A DNA stretch of 64,000 nucleotides from Allantophomopsis cytisporea (GCA_024752435.1 CP103023.1:1488001-1552000), one strand, 5' to 3'. Shown: positions 36,340 to 47,162, numbered from the stretch's first letter. The notes: a model not told the origin generated them from the sequence alone. Made by a program: numbers and translations.

Positions 36340-36811
36340 ATGGCACCAAAGGGTCCTTATAAATTGGTCACGGTCAACACAGCGCCAGACAGAGCAAAGA
36401 GATTGATTGGCAGGGTAGTGGAAGATGTGAAGGCCGAATATACAATTGATTACGTGGCCAACGCCGAACGTTCGTTGCAGCAACATGCTTAACATTTCCC
36501 CCATAAAGAAGAAAATTACTCACAAATTCTAAAGGTATTGAAGATGTACGAGCAGTTGTTGAGAAGAACCAGCCAGATGTTCTGGTATGTATACTGCATG
36601 ATTTGTGTTTTGGGGGTCATTGCTGATGATATGATAGTTCTGCGCCAGCATGTGGACACCTGAGGAGAGTACGAAGATCCAAGCTATTGCGAAGGAGGTT
36701 ATCCCCACGATCAAGACTATGGCACTTCCCCAGGGACTGCAGGTCGAAAAGGGTCCAGATGCGGTGGTTGAATACATCAAGGAGAAATGGCCTGGTTTGG
36801 TTGGTGCTTGA
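36340..36811 (+). CDS. conserved small fungal protein (117 aa), function unknown
   Basis: Three exons (36340-36469, 36535-36584, 36638-36811) sum to 354 nt, 117 aa plus stop. Introns are 65 and 53 nt with GTTCGT and GTATGT donors and AAG/TAG acceptors; phases agree. The protein starts MAPKGPYKLVTVNTAPDRAK and ends IKEKWPGLVGA. It alternates short hydrophobic strands (KLVTVNTA, YTIDYVAN, PDVLFCASMW) with amphipathic helices, suggesting a compact alpha/beta fold. There is no signal peptide or membrane segment. The segment QPDVLFCASMWTPEESTKI, in which Cys-Ala-Ser-Met-Trp follows a strand, may mark a binding pocket. I do not recognise a named family. That it is a real gene is well supported by the splice agreement. 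Confidence 0.85.
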
Positions 36812-37741
36812 GTGTTGGAATGGCAGGTTTATAAATAGATAGGGTTAATTACCTGTTGATATTCGTTACCCAGGGTATATAGCTAACAAACACGTTGTTA
36901 GCAGATTATACGTGTATATAAGTTTGTCTGTGACTTAACTATTTTACAGACAACTATTCAGCCTAGTCTAAATAAATAGTTATGACATGCTTACATATGT
37001 CTCTCACAAGCTTTTATACTCATAATCACCGTGTTCACATACGACGTCGACGATGTCAATGATGATGACAATTACAAAGACGATAACGTGTTGAACGATG
37101 ACAACGCATTGTTCACTCTTCTGGTTCTGATTGCTTTGTAACCTTTGCACCTGTCGGAAGAGTGGAAGAAATCTAGTATAGAAACTGCGTGGAAAAGTCA
37201 ACTTAACCATCGTAATTTGTATTTATAGATGGTCGATAATAGTACCTATGGACTTGCCCAAAAACAAGGTTGAATCGAGGACTTGAGATTCCAAGTATGG
37301 TGTTACAGTCTACCTATCAATAGGGATACGCCAAGTTCTGTTGTTCTCATGACTCATCACACAGTCACATAATATATCTCGAGATTCCTTAAGAAAGCTA
37401 CGCTGATCCTTTTAAGATATCCGCGCATAAACCCATTATCTGCACAGGCAAACAAGCGCATATGAAGAAATATGATATAAACATGATATAGGATGACAAA
37501 AGTAATATGCTTGATGACAAGTATCCTATAATGATAATTGCCAATCCCTGGTAAGTCTCAGAGATATTCTATGACAATACTACTACATTTCATCTGGTAG
37601 CTCTCAGGCTTTTACTGAAATTGTCTTGGACTCACATATCGGACTGTCGTAAATATGTAGTTCCATTGGCGATATGGAAATACCTAAACTTCTTAATCTT
37701 TGCTCGGTCCAGTTTAACTAGAATGCCATTCTAACCTAGCA
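36812..37741. other. convergent intergenic, nothing recognised
   Basis: 930 bp between two converging genes, AT-rich, with no coding support. A GATGATGACAA-like low-complexity patch occurs at about 37045-37110. Confidence 0.5.
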
Positions 37742-39529
37742 CTAATAGTTGAAGTCCTCATAAACAATTTCCTGCCCAGGAAGCCACTCGACAAGAGCTC
37801 GTCTGAATGCTGGACTGGTACATACGTACCATCTAGCTAACGATCCTGTTGAATAGACCCCAACATCTGCAGTAGTCATCCGTCTCTGACTAACAGCCAA
37901 ACACTCCTCTTTCAATTTCTCTAATAATTCCTGGTTGTTCGAAACATCACCTGTGACAAACAGCCTAGTTGACTTTACTAAACCTGGCATTTTTTCAAAA
38001 ACATCGACAACCATTCCCAAGTCAGCAACTTTGATATTCCAAAACAGGGCCAAATCATCATAATTAATGTGGTCTTTGTGACTCAGCAAAGGCGTAATAC
38101 CTACACCTCCCGCAATAAATCCTACCTTCTTGCCATGCTCTCTCCTGATCTGAAAATCACCTTCAATACCTTTTATCAGGACTTCAAGTGGCCCGGCCCT
38201 CTCATTCCAATGGAAAAGATGATCCGTAACTCTACCAACCTTTCTTACAGTGATCTCCAACCGCCTTTTTTCTCCCGGAACAGGCGGATTTGAAATCGTA
38301 AATGTCCTGACTAAATCATCGTTGAGAGATGCAGGATCGTCGTCACGCATATGACTGTAACCGATGTCCAGTTCATCGAAGAAGTCCAACGCAACGTACT
38401 GTCCTGGGGTCCAAACTGTATCTTTTGAAAGCTCAAAGGTGAATCTCGCAATGGAAGGCGCCAATATCTCACGCTTCATAAGCTTTGCTTTCAACTGTAG
38501 ATTGCTGCTACCAATGGTATGTTTGGACTCTGATGGCAGGTGCTGAACAGGAGGGTTATAAGGCGAGTACTCTCCAGGCTCAGCAGTGAAAGCCAGGCCT
38601 TTCTCGACAAACCGGGCCTCGGCTACATGGAACTTGACGGCAAGGTTGGATCGCGGCTGATAGATTTTTGCATCTTGACCTGTGAGAACTTCTGTACGGA
38701 CTGTGAGATAAAGAACGTTGCCTGTGTCAAGGTCCGGGATTACCACGCCAGCAAGAGGGAAGACTTGAAGGTTCCCTAGTGTTTGATAGAGTCTGTTCCC
38801 AGAATACTCCGGATATATTAAAGTACAATCTTCCTTGGTATTGGATAGTACCCTCACAAACCCAGATGGGCCGCCACGGTAGTTGGTGTCCATGGACATT
38901 TCGCGATCTGAGGAGGAAATAAAAAAAAGGTCTGTTTTCATGATCAAGTCCAGAGCTGCTTGTGGAAGGGGTAGAGAATCCGATATCAGTCGAGATTGCG
39001 AATCACGTGGGACTATTTGTTTGCGGTTGAGGTATTTCGGACAATTTCCAAGTGATTCCTCGATTCTCACAGCAAGCTGTGCTTCTCCAATGCCTGCTTC
39101 TGTCTTACTTAATGCCCCAGCTAGCATTCTCCCTGCCAGTTTCACACGACGTCTGTCACTGAGATGAATAGCCAGGCCACTAAGTAATTTTCCTCTCCCT
39201 TCATGCTTGACAACTTCACCATCCACTTTCCCGTTCACTAATGCTTGCACGACTGGGTCGTTTGATAGGTCTACGGTTGTCTTTATTCCTATCACAGATT
39301 CTCCTATAGGGCCAGCAAAACCAGCCTGGCCTCCGAGAAGAGTCGTCCATGGTCTATGTTGATCATCGAAGGTTCCGAGTGCGAGGAGAGGTGCTTTCTG
39401 CAGTAGAGCTGCTGCGGATGGCGTAAGGAATGGAGACGTGGGATTGTCTTGGTATGGAACTTTCATCAAGTTGTGCAAGTGCTCCTCACCAGAATTCCAG
39501 GGAATATTGGACTCGTGAATTGTAGTCAT
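37742..39529 (-). CDS. PNPOx-like / FAD-binding FR-type oxidoreductase fusion
   Basis: Single uninterrupted frame of 595 aa. The N-terminal half (about 15-310) is a flavin-nucleotide-binding split-barrel of the pyridoxamine phosphate oxidase type (QKAPLLALGTFDDQHRPWTT, GNCPKYLNRKQIV, RGGPSGFVRV). The C-terminal half (about 345-590) is a ferredoxin-NADP reductase-like module: FAD contact DLVRTFTISNPP, nucleotide-loop GFIAGGVGITPLLS and an aromatic C-terminus YEDFNY. The usual CGP motif before the last helix reads CTSPAFR. This fusion is common in fungi and is annotated as a general oxidoreductase; the substrate is unknown. No targeting signal is seen. The start at 39529 is chosen because the frame opens with a plausible MTTIHESNIPWNSGEEHLH and the PNPOx fold begins shortly after. 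Confidence 0.88.
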   Translation of the reverse strand: MTTIHESNIPWNSGEEHLHNLMKVPYQDNPTSPFLTPSAAALLQKAPLLALGTFDDQHRPWTTLLGGQAGFAGPIGESVIGIKTTVDLSNDPVVQALVNGKVDGEVVKHEGRGKLLSGLAIHLSDRRRVKLAGRMLAGALSKTEAGIGEAQLAVRIEESLGNCPKYLNRKQIVPRDSQSRLISDSLPLPQAALDLIMKTDLFFISSSDREMSMDTNYRGGPSGFVRVLSNTKEDCTLIYPEYSGNRLYQTLGNLQVFPLAGVVIPDLDTGNVLYLTVRTEVLTGQDAKIYQPRSNLAVKFHVAEARFVEKGLAFTAEPGEYSPYNPPVQHLPSESKHTIGSSNLQLKAKLMKREILAPSIARFTFELSKDTVWTPGQYVALDFFDELDIGYSHMRDDDPASLNDDLVRTFTISNPPVPGEKRRLEITVRKVGRVTDHLFHWNERAGPLEVLIKGIEGDFQIRREHGKKVGFIAGGVGITPLLSHKDHINYDDLALFWNIKVADLGMVVDVFEKMPGLVKSTRLFVTGDVSNNQELLEKLKEECLAVSQRRMTTADVGVYSTGSLARWYVCTSPAFRRALVEWLPGQEIVYEDFNY

Positions 39530-41290
39530 ACTGAGGCTGATAATTGTTGTTGGTTGTGTGCGGTGTATAGTTCTTGGGAAATATCGAGCTGACTTCCTGG
39601 TAGTTAGATAGCATCGATTTGTCTTTTACAATTATTCAGCATTGTACATGACGTGCGATTAAGGTAAGCTCGAGGTATATGTTGCTGACTTAACCATCGT
39701 GGGTGGCTTATGAGGAAGCGGAAGCGGAAGGTCTCCGACATACACGTGACGCAATTTGTTTGTAGGTATTGCAAGACATGATGCCACTTGAAAGATTCGG
39801 GGTTCTGGATATCACCCAATTGGAAAATACGTTACGTATGTTTATTAAATATCATTATACTATCCTCAAGGCCGAAAAGATATATGTAAACTCAGATCAC
39901 CAAGTTCTACGTCTTATATCTTCCTGTTACTTCCACTTCCGCCTATCCACCTCGGTTTCTCTCGCTCCTGCAGAGATGTAGCTGCTTTACAAGCATTAAT
40001 TCGTCGAAGATTTGTTTGCTCGCCTTATTCACGTTTTTTGTCTATGCAAGCGCCTACCAAGTCCATCAATGCATTCAAGTACTGATCACTTCTGATCTAG
40101 CTTACCATGTTCTAAAGCTTAAGTAAACGTTGTAGTAGGAAACTAACCACTATCTAGGTGACATGCCATGGCTCCTAGAAAAGAAATCTTGAAAGAGCTA
40201 CAATATATAAGGATGCTATTTTGAACATTGCCAAGAAAACTCTTAAACTATATGATGTGATAAAAAGAAAGCAAAGGTTAAGTCTCAAGAGTAACAAATT
40301 ACCTGATTACAGACCTCGCTCAAGGAAGAACCACTACTCTTTATTCAGAGTTACGGTATGGAAGCAAGCAATAGCCGACTATCAAAATCCCCATCTGTTA
40401 GGGCGAATAAATCATTTAGTACTATTCAATAATAAGAGCACTTCACTACTGTAACAACCCAGAAGTCATTTATATATCTTTGGATTTCATGAATGTTCAC
40501 AGTATTCGGAGGCAAACATATACTTACAACTGTAATAATCACCTTGGACACTTCCGATACAGTAAACAATCTAGACACTGAGATTTGTTTAATTATTGAG
40601 GATTATTTGATGACTAAGAGCCATTAAGGATGTGTACATAAAAACATTATTATTGTGAATGAGTAGCACCTGCTTACCAAGTCCTACTCTATAAGCAGCA
40701 CAAGCGACAATGGTAGAGTATGAATGTAGCTTCGGCAATTCCCCTAAATAAGAGGAGTAATATCGGAAACTATTCCCATCGTCAGACGCCTTCCGTGCAT
40801 AAGCCAATTTGAAGCAGCGAAGATATCAGCGATAGAGTCTACCCAGCATGGAGTGGTGAAATTCGCAAGTTCAAAAGTTCTCATGATAACCACGGTAATG
40901 TGACTTTTCCAAGTAGCAGTTACATGATTTCAAAAATTAGAAAAACTCATACAAAAAATACATCCGATATCAAATTTTATCAAGTTCTTTGTCGTATGCA
41001 GAAGAAACGGAGGTAACAGACGAGGCACGCACGTAGAGGCACAAGGCTGTGACGCTTAGTCGAATATAGTTTAGCCTCTTTTGACAAAAGTTCAAAGAGC
41101 ATCATTGCCTGTGGGTGATTGAAGACCATATCGCCATTAATTCCCTCGAAACCGACGACCTCTCAAACAACTACTTTCAAGTGCTCTGTCACTGCAGAAC
41201 GAATACCGCCATTACCGATATTACAATATTCACCACGGGCCTGGGAAAGGTTGCTTGAAGCGGACGGGAGAATAGAAGTCATCATAGAAG
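39530..41290. other. intergenic 1.76 kb, AT-rich, no gene supported
   Basis: Only short frames (70-77 codons) occur, none convincing. The stretch 40080-40980 is visibly AT-rich and may be degenerate non-coding or old repeat sequence. The right end (about 41050-41290) should hold the TIM17 promoter. Confidence 0.5.
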
Positions 41291-42060
41291 ATGGATCACA
41301 CCAGAGACCCCTGCCCTTGGGTGGCACTCAACGATTTCGGAGGAGCCTTCTGTATGGGAGTAAGTCAATTCAGTTTGGGACATTGATTAGTGGGGATGCG
41401 CATGTTTGTCTCTGCATTGCCTCAAGGTTTCGCGGTCGTATTGCTGTTGTGATAGTGGCTGACATTTACCACAATAGGCTATCGGAGGAGCAGTATGGCA
41501 CGGTGTGAAAGGCTTCAGAAACTCGCCTTACGGAGAAAGACGAATCGGTGCTCTCACAGCAATCAAGGCGCGTGCTCCAGTGCTTGGTGGTAACTTCGGT
41601 GTGTGGGGTGGACTTTTCTCGACGTTCGATTGCGCCGTGAAGGGCATCAGAAAGAAGGAGGATCCATACAATGCTAGTACGTTACGAAATTCTGGATCTC
41701 TACTAAATACTCTTATTGGAGATACAATGGCTTTGATTTGAGGTATATTGGACACTAACAGTTCTGTAGTCATTGCTGGATTTTTTACTGGTGGCGCTTT
41801 GGCTGTCAGAGGAGGAATGAAGGCCGCAAGAAACTCCGCTATCGGTTGTGCTTGTCTTTTGGCAGTCATCGAGGGCGTAGGAATTGGTTTCCAGAGAATG
41901 ATGGCGGAGAACACAAGACTAGATGTGAGTACACTTCAATCAGCTCAATATACTATTGGCAACGTGATCTACACAGAGCTCATCACTGACCTATCTATCA
42001 AAGGTTCCACCACCAGCTGCTCCATCATCGGCAGAAGCAGGAACTCCAGCTCTTGCATAA
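41291..42060 (+). CDS. TIM17: mitochondrial import inner membrane translocase subunit Tim17
   Basis: Four exons (41291-41359, 41478-41676, 41770-41924, 42004-42060) sum to 480 nt, 159 aa. The protein begins MDHTRDPCPWVALNDFGGAF, the standard Tim17 start with its conserved Arg and Cys, and crosses the membrane four times in the Tim17/22/23 fold with GxxxG packing motifs (CMGAIGGAVWHGVKGF, GGNFGVWGGLFSTFDC, AGFFTGGALAVRGG). A charged loop with KGIRKKEDPYN lies between helices two and three. The C-terminal tail is Pro/Ala-rich. Tim17 is a core subunit of the TIM23 presequence translocase in the inner mitochondrial membrane. Introns have GTAAGTC, GTACGTT and GTGAGTA donors; all phases agree. Length matches the family. 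Confidence 0.97.
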
Positions 42061-42984
42061 TTCACACAAAATCGAACATATATAGACTGATATCGTCCGT
42101 CCCCACGATACCAAAATCACGTCTCTACTCCTTCCATCGCCTTCAAAGAGGACATCGATGCTGTATTTTTGGGTCTGGTTTTTATGCGGGTGGTGTATTG
42201 CATATGGTGTACATTAGAAGAGGTCACAGATTCAATTTAATGCTACGGAGTACAGACTCGCCAATCTATTTCTAAATCATACCTGCAAGATACGAGCCAC
42301 CTATGTTTTCCATATTGAGGACAAACGCTGATCATGCCGTCTTCTTGAGTCAATGAATATGAAGTGAAAAGCAAATACGAAATCGATAATTTGTGCTTGA
42401 ATATCAAGTCTAAGTTGGACTTATTCAGATAGGCTTATGAGAAGGGAAATACTTCAAGGAAAATCATGAAACAGTACTCATGACTGCTGTTATCGAATCT
42501 CATCGAACACGAAGAATTCGTCGTCCTTGCAAAATGCTAAATATGAACTCCAATGATCGAAGTCCCCAGAGAATATTCCAGACAACTCAATGATTGGACA
42601 AGTTCCTTAACGCGGCGGTGATTGCCATCCTGATGTTGAGGATCAATTCCACAAGCGTGCATAGCAGTGGCTGATTGGTCTATGCACCCATGGCTGTGTG
42701 GCTGTGGCGCACCGACTTCCTCGTCATCCAAGATATTCTTGGAACACCAGCATAATATAATCAGCGCTGCACCCCGCGACTCCAATCTCCAATCTCTAAT
42801 CTCCAATCCAAAATCCAAACCAGACACCAGAAGGAAAACACACCACTAAACACAAATATACAAGTCTTCCTCTATTCACGTACTCCTACATAAAAAACAA
42901 TCGGTAGGTGTTCGCGAACAAGCCTATTACGCCGTCAGCACTAACATCGTCTTCTAGAATACCGAACCTTAAAAAACAACAACC
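42061..42984. other. intergenic, nothing recognised
   Basis: 924 bp with one TACGGAGT octamer (42244-42251) in the TIM17 3' flank and a short CCAATCT/CCAAATC-type repeat (42780-42825). The right part should carry the promoter of the small CaaX gene. Confidence 0.5.
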
Positions 42985-43158
42985 ATGTGTGCCTCAACCC
43001 CAATCTCCCTCGTCAACATGAACGGTCCAGGCTCCAGTGCCGCCTCCACAATTTCCTCCATCGTCAAGCCGGAAAGCGGCGCCGCTGGAAAGACGAAGTG
43101 CTTGGAGTGTGATGGTTATGAGTGCTGCTGCATTCCCATCCCCTGCACTGTCATGTAA
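42985..43158 (+). CDS. small cysteine-rich protein with C-terminal CaaX box (57 aa)
   Basis: A short frame absent from routine length cut-offs: it starts MCASTPISLVNMNGPGSSAA and ends with ECDGYECCCIPIPCTVM before TAA. The last four residues, CTVM, form a canonical CaaX box predicted to be farnesylated. Five cysteines (KCLEC and ECCC) precede it and could be palmitoylated or bind metal. The N-terminal half is Ser/Gly/Ala-rich and probably unstructured. Fungal a-factor-type pheromone precursors and G-protein gamma subunits also end in CaaX with Met. However, this protein is longer than typical ascomycete lipopeptide pheromones (about 25-35 aa) and lacks the helical body of a gamma subunit. The context (an AACAACC sequence just before the ATG, adjacent intergenic space) suits a real gene. 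No intron is needed. Function unknown. Confidence 0.62.
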   Translation: MCASTPISLVNMNGPGSSAASTISSIVKPESGAAGKTKCLECDGYECCCIPIPCTVM

Positions 43159-43607
43159 AGAGTTGTGTGGCTTTTCTTGAGCGGATAGGTACGAATATTC
43201 AATCTGAGAGGATGATGGTGGGCTCTAGAATGATACGAATGGCGCTGGTTTTGCTTGACTGCTGGCGGATGGGGGAGCTCTACGATAAGCTGGATATGAG
43301 GAGTTTGGGTCTAGCGAATTGAACTTTGATTTACAAGGTGACTTATTTGGAGTGAGAATGTTTGAGTGTAGTCGACCATAACATTTATGAGGCTGAGCCA
43401 CTATGTCAATCCTAAAGCATTGCGCTTGCGTGATCATTGTCTACGTGTGAGTTACTGAACCCACGAAGCATATCCACAAACCAGTGCACAGCCAAATCAG
43501 TTGTTCGATTGATCAAAAGATTATATATTTCGCTCATGGGTATAATGCTAAGCTATCATATATCAAGTATTTACAATGAATTTACATATCCTCCTCTATC
43601 TTCGCAT
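43159..43607. other. intergenic, convergent 3' flanks
   Basis: 449 bp between the CaaX gene and the quercetinase stop. No additional gene or repeat is evident. Confidence 0.5.
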
Positions 43608-44687
43608 CTAGTAAGATGGGAAGACAGCATAATCCCACTCGTTGCTCTCGTCGGTCAAAGCAGTAGTAAGACCCCCTCCAATTGCAGCAGCGTAAAGCTT
43701 AGTGTACAAGACCTCGGACCAGTAGCTGAAGGTAGTGTTTCCAGGGATGAAAGCGACATCACCGGTAGTGAGTCTGTTTGTCTCACCAGCCAATGTGAGG
43801 GTCAGCTCACCCTCAAGAACCTGAAGAGCCTGTGGGTCAGCGAAGACCTGAGTAGCAATGGTCTCATTGGAGAGCTTTTGGCGTATGACGATGGTAGAGA
43901 TGGTGAAGTTGCCACCACTTTCAGCGAGAGACGCGCGGGGAGCAACGACCTGGCCAAGGTCAGGCTGAAGATATGTTGGACCATAGTTGGAGGCAATGTA
44001 GTATGGGGTGCTGTCATTGCCTGGGAGAGTGTTATTTCCGTCGTGCCAAACACCATTGTCGGTGGTTCCGTTCACCATGTCGTAGGCCAAACCAGCAGCA
44101 TCACCGGTGATGTGGACATCATAAGATGGAGCAACAGTGACGAACTGCTGAGCGGGGAAGTCGAGACTACGGTCCGGTGGGAATGGACTGTTGACGGTTG
44201 GGTCGTAGGCAGTGGAGACGTTAACAAAGAATTCCTCAAAACCTCCTGGCTGAATGAAACCGGTCAATTGGGTGTCTGGATCGATTATTTGGTAGCTGTG
44301 GTTCTGGTTGTGTGGAACAGCACCGAAGTCGTGAGCAGTGAGCTCGCGGGCCTCGTGCTCAACCCAAAGACGGATACGTCCCTTGACAAGGAAGAAGGTC
44401 TCGTAGAAGCTGGAGTGGTAGTGAGCCGTGACTTGAGTGCCGGCTTGACCGTTGGTACCAATCAATGTGAAAGCGCCGCCAGAGGAAGCCTTAGAGACCA
44501 GAACACGGAAGACATCATCGCCCAACTGCAACTTTGTACCCTCGAGGTTGGGAAGAATGTATGGGCGAACAAACGTAGGTGGTTCCGTAACAATGAGAGA
44601 GGAGTTTCTGGCTGGAACATAAGGAGAAACCGCAGCCGCGAGGCTGGTGAGGGAAAGGAGAAGCGTGGAGGTGGATGGAGAAAGCAT
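43608..44687 (-). CDS. secreted quercetin 2,3-dioxygenase (bicupin)
   Basis: Uninterrupted frame of 359 aa. A signal peptide (MLSPSTSTLLLSLTSLAAAV) ends near residue 20-22, followed by mature sequence with several N-glycosylation sequons (NSS, NVS, NGT, NNT, NDS, NFT, NET). The first cupin holds the copper site: His89, His91 and Glu96 in HYHSSFYETFF, with a further His at 126 or 130 in PHNQNH. The second cupin (about 235-350) lacks the full His set, as usual in fungal quercetinases. The enzyme opens the flavonol ring of quercetin, releasing carbon monoxide and a depside, and helps detoxify plant flavonols. Length matches Aspergillus quercetinase. A long open frame on the opposite strand is an antisense shadow. 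Confidence 0.92.
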   Translation of the reverse strand: MLSPSTSTLLLSLTSLAAAVSPYVPARNSSLIVTEPPTFVRPYILPNLEGTKLQLGDDVFRVLVSKASSGGAFTLIGTNGQAGTQVTAHYHSSFYETFFLVKGRIRLWVEHEARELTAHDFGAVPHNQNHSYQIIDPDTQLTGFIQPGGFEEFFVNVSTAYDPTVNSPFPPDRSLDFPAQQFVTVAPSYDVHITGDAAGLAYDMVNGTTDNGVWHDGNNTLPGNDSTPYYIASNYGPTYLQPDLGQVVAPRASLAESGGNFTISTIVIRQKLSNETIATQVFADPQALQVLEGELTLTLAGETNRLTTGDVAFIPGNTTFSYWSEVLYTKLYAAAIGGGLTTALTDESNEWDYAVFPSY

Positions 44688-47157
44688 CTTGAAGCTGGAT
44701 AGATCTGCTAGAGAGAAGAGATATTCTGAGGGACAATGAGCTTTAGAGATGGACCTACATAGTATCTTGTAGCATCACGACTTCAATCTCGTAGAGTCCG
44801 AAAGTCCGATCGATGACTTTCTACAAGCATTGACAACAAGCACATAGCTTAATAATGACAAGGTCAATACCTTTACAGGAGCGTTTCTGGCAGGTACACG
44901 GCCAGAAACATGCCTGTTTTGCATAGCAATGGCAAAGGTCGGTAGATCAGACCCAGATCAGATGGAGTGAAGTGTGGAGTCTTGAATCAATGGGCCTATG
45001 GCGACCTAAGAGTGAACAGACTTGTATGGCTAAAATGGCGGAGAGCGCAGGACCGGAAGCCCAAATTATTCGAAAGTCCGCGTGAGGTCGCGACCCCACG
45101 TAAACAGGTTCCTGGACTGTCCCTCGGACGTAAATATCGTGCGAATCGAGCCAGGGTATGTACATGTGCATACATGCATACATGAAGCATATAGAATTGC
45201 AAGGAGTATAGACCCAGCACCCAAGCAGCAGTACGGCTTGTGAGGATACGTTAGAGCAAGAAGTACCGACATGCGCAATCAATCCAGAATGTCGAGAACG
45301 AAGCCGAGGAGGGATTTGATGCAATACTGTATTCAATAAATGGTGGTTCAAGGTTGTGATGTGATTTGGTGCTTTGGTCGGTGCAGCCCTTCCCGTTTAG
45401 CTTGTACTAGAGGCTCCTTGCTATCCTACTCCCCCCTATCAGTATCTCATCTCTTAGGTTAAACAATGTGCCGATTCCGCGAGGCACCGTCATAGCCGTA
45501 TCTTTCTTTCAGCCAACCTCAGCCAACCTCAGCCAACCTCAGCCAAACGTCGGATTTGACGGGCACCAAACAATAGTCAAAAGCCCCATTTTCTGCTATT
45601 GTGTTACGCATCTTCTAAGTAATGTACATAGCCTCCGTAGTCTTTTCTTTGAATGGATTTTCGTTTACATGTGGATCTCGTCGACGTAATTGTTTCGAGT
45701 TTTTAGATGATGCTAAGAAATCTGTTTGAACTTGTTGGTAAAAAGTCCGAGTCTAGGGCTGCGGACTCTTTGGAAAGACCGAAAGCATTGAAGTGGTGTC
45801 CAAGTTCACTTACTCCCTTGTTCCTGGCCTAAGGAAACGGTCAAACATTTTAACTTTCAACTCAATTACCTAGGCATGCATGGGCACCCAGTCTCCTAAG
45901 ATATGTATGTAGCTTTATCGGAGTACTCTAGTGTGCTGCATTCAACAAATGCTGTGTTATCGTGTATGATTATTCATTTCACAATATAACATCACAATGG
46001 CATCAAGTTCGCTATATGGTTGCAATCTCCTTGCATTATTCGATGGGTACCATCGGGACACCTTATGTCCACAATATCCTTCTTCCTAATCCATAATCCC
46101 ACATTTCGTAAATGCCATTCGAGTGATGTCCTTCAGCACCTTATGCTTTTCCTTTTCATATCCCTCTCCATTCATCCAAGTTCATTCGAGTGAACGCCTT
46201 TGGCAGTTTATGCCCTTTTCTTCTTCCATGAGTTTTTGATTCCAACCATGGTCATCAAGTGACCGCTTTTCAATTCAGTATATCCCCCAGTGTCGTTCAA
46301 GCGACTACTTTACCCATTGTGATTCTACGGTCACTCTTGTGACCATCTTCATACCGTTTCGGCTGCTTTGTAGTAGTTGTTATTTTGTGTTTTTGTGTTT
46401 GTTTTTTGTTTGGTTTGTTGTAAGTTTGTGGCTTGGAAGTTGTGTTTCGATGCCAGATATGGAAAGTTGAGCTCAGTTTTTATTTCCAGCTCAGTGTTTG
46501 CTGGCTCAGGATGATTTCGCCTGCTTAGCATATCATGCTAGTTCAGATGGATAGTGCTGGCTCAATCGATGTTGGCGGCTATCATTTCTTGTTGCTCAGG
46601 ATGATTCGATAGTCCAGAATAGTTTGCTGATTCAAGTTGTCTTCCTGGCCTAGCTATTTGGTGCGGCTCAGTCATGGAAAAAGGTGTGATTGTTGATCTA
46701 AGCCGAATGTTTGTGCCAGCACACTGATTAGTGCACTCATTCGTAACCGTGAGTAATCGAAACTGTACATGAACTGATGTGAGGAGGTAGGTAAGACAGA
46801 CAATCTGTACTTTCCAAGGTTCTTTGAAATGTTGGATGTTGAAGAGGGGCTGATGCTGGAAGGCAGGCTCAGACAAACAAGATGTCCGGCCACTTGTATT
46901 TATCCTTTATTGACAGTGTGTGTACTAAGAGAGCGAGATGGATTAAATGGAGGCATGCGATGTCGCCACAATCCTCTTTATCATGAAAGCAGGCAATGTC
47001 ACCACAATCCTCTTTATAATGAAAGCAGGCGATATCACCACAATCCTCGTTATAAAACAAGGCAGGCGACATCACCACAATCCCATTATAAGAAGGCAGG
47101 CGACATCACCACAATTCCATTATAAAGAAGGCAGGCAACATCGCCACAATCACCATC
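44688..47157. other. repeat-structured spacer of about 2.5 kb
   Basis: No gene is supported. From left to right: the quercetinase promoter (44688-44900), a TACATGCA-type microsatellite (45160-45185), a decamer array (45511-45546), degenerate ~70-bp units beginning ATTCGAGTGA or similar at about 46116, 46184 and 46252 with a further copy near 46295, a T/G-rich tract (46372-46425), two copies of GCTCAGGATGATT (near 46503 and 46596), and the minisatellite at 46951-47157. The density of unrelated tandem structures is unusual for this window. Confidence 0.55.
45511..45546. repeat. decamer tandem repeat AGCCAACCTC, 3.6 copies
   Basis: Three identical units and a partial fourth (AGCCAA), without mismatch. 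Confidence 0.93.
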
Positions 47158-47162
47158 CTAAG
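46951..47162. repeat. minisatellite of ~34-40 bp units, six copies, abutting the MED7 stop
   Basis: Units start with AGGC at 46951, 46991, 47027, 47064, 47098 and 47133, with lengths of 40, 36, 37, 34, 35 and a partial 30. Each contains a near-palindromic core of the form GGCGAYATCRCC followed by ACAATCC and a TTATAA-like segment. The last unit runs through the complement of the MED7 stop codon (47158-47160), so the array forms the gene's 3' flank, probably its 3' UTR. Confidence 0.9.

Noticed and set aside
43437..44702. 421-codon open frame on the plus strand across the quercetinase gene
   Set aside because: It lies exactly antisense to the well-supported quercetinase and has no domain of its own; codon bias of the true gene keeps the opposite frame open.
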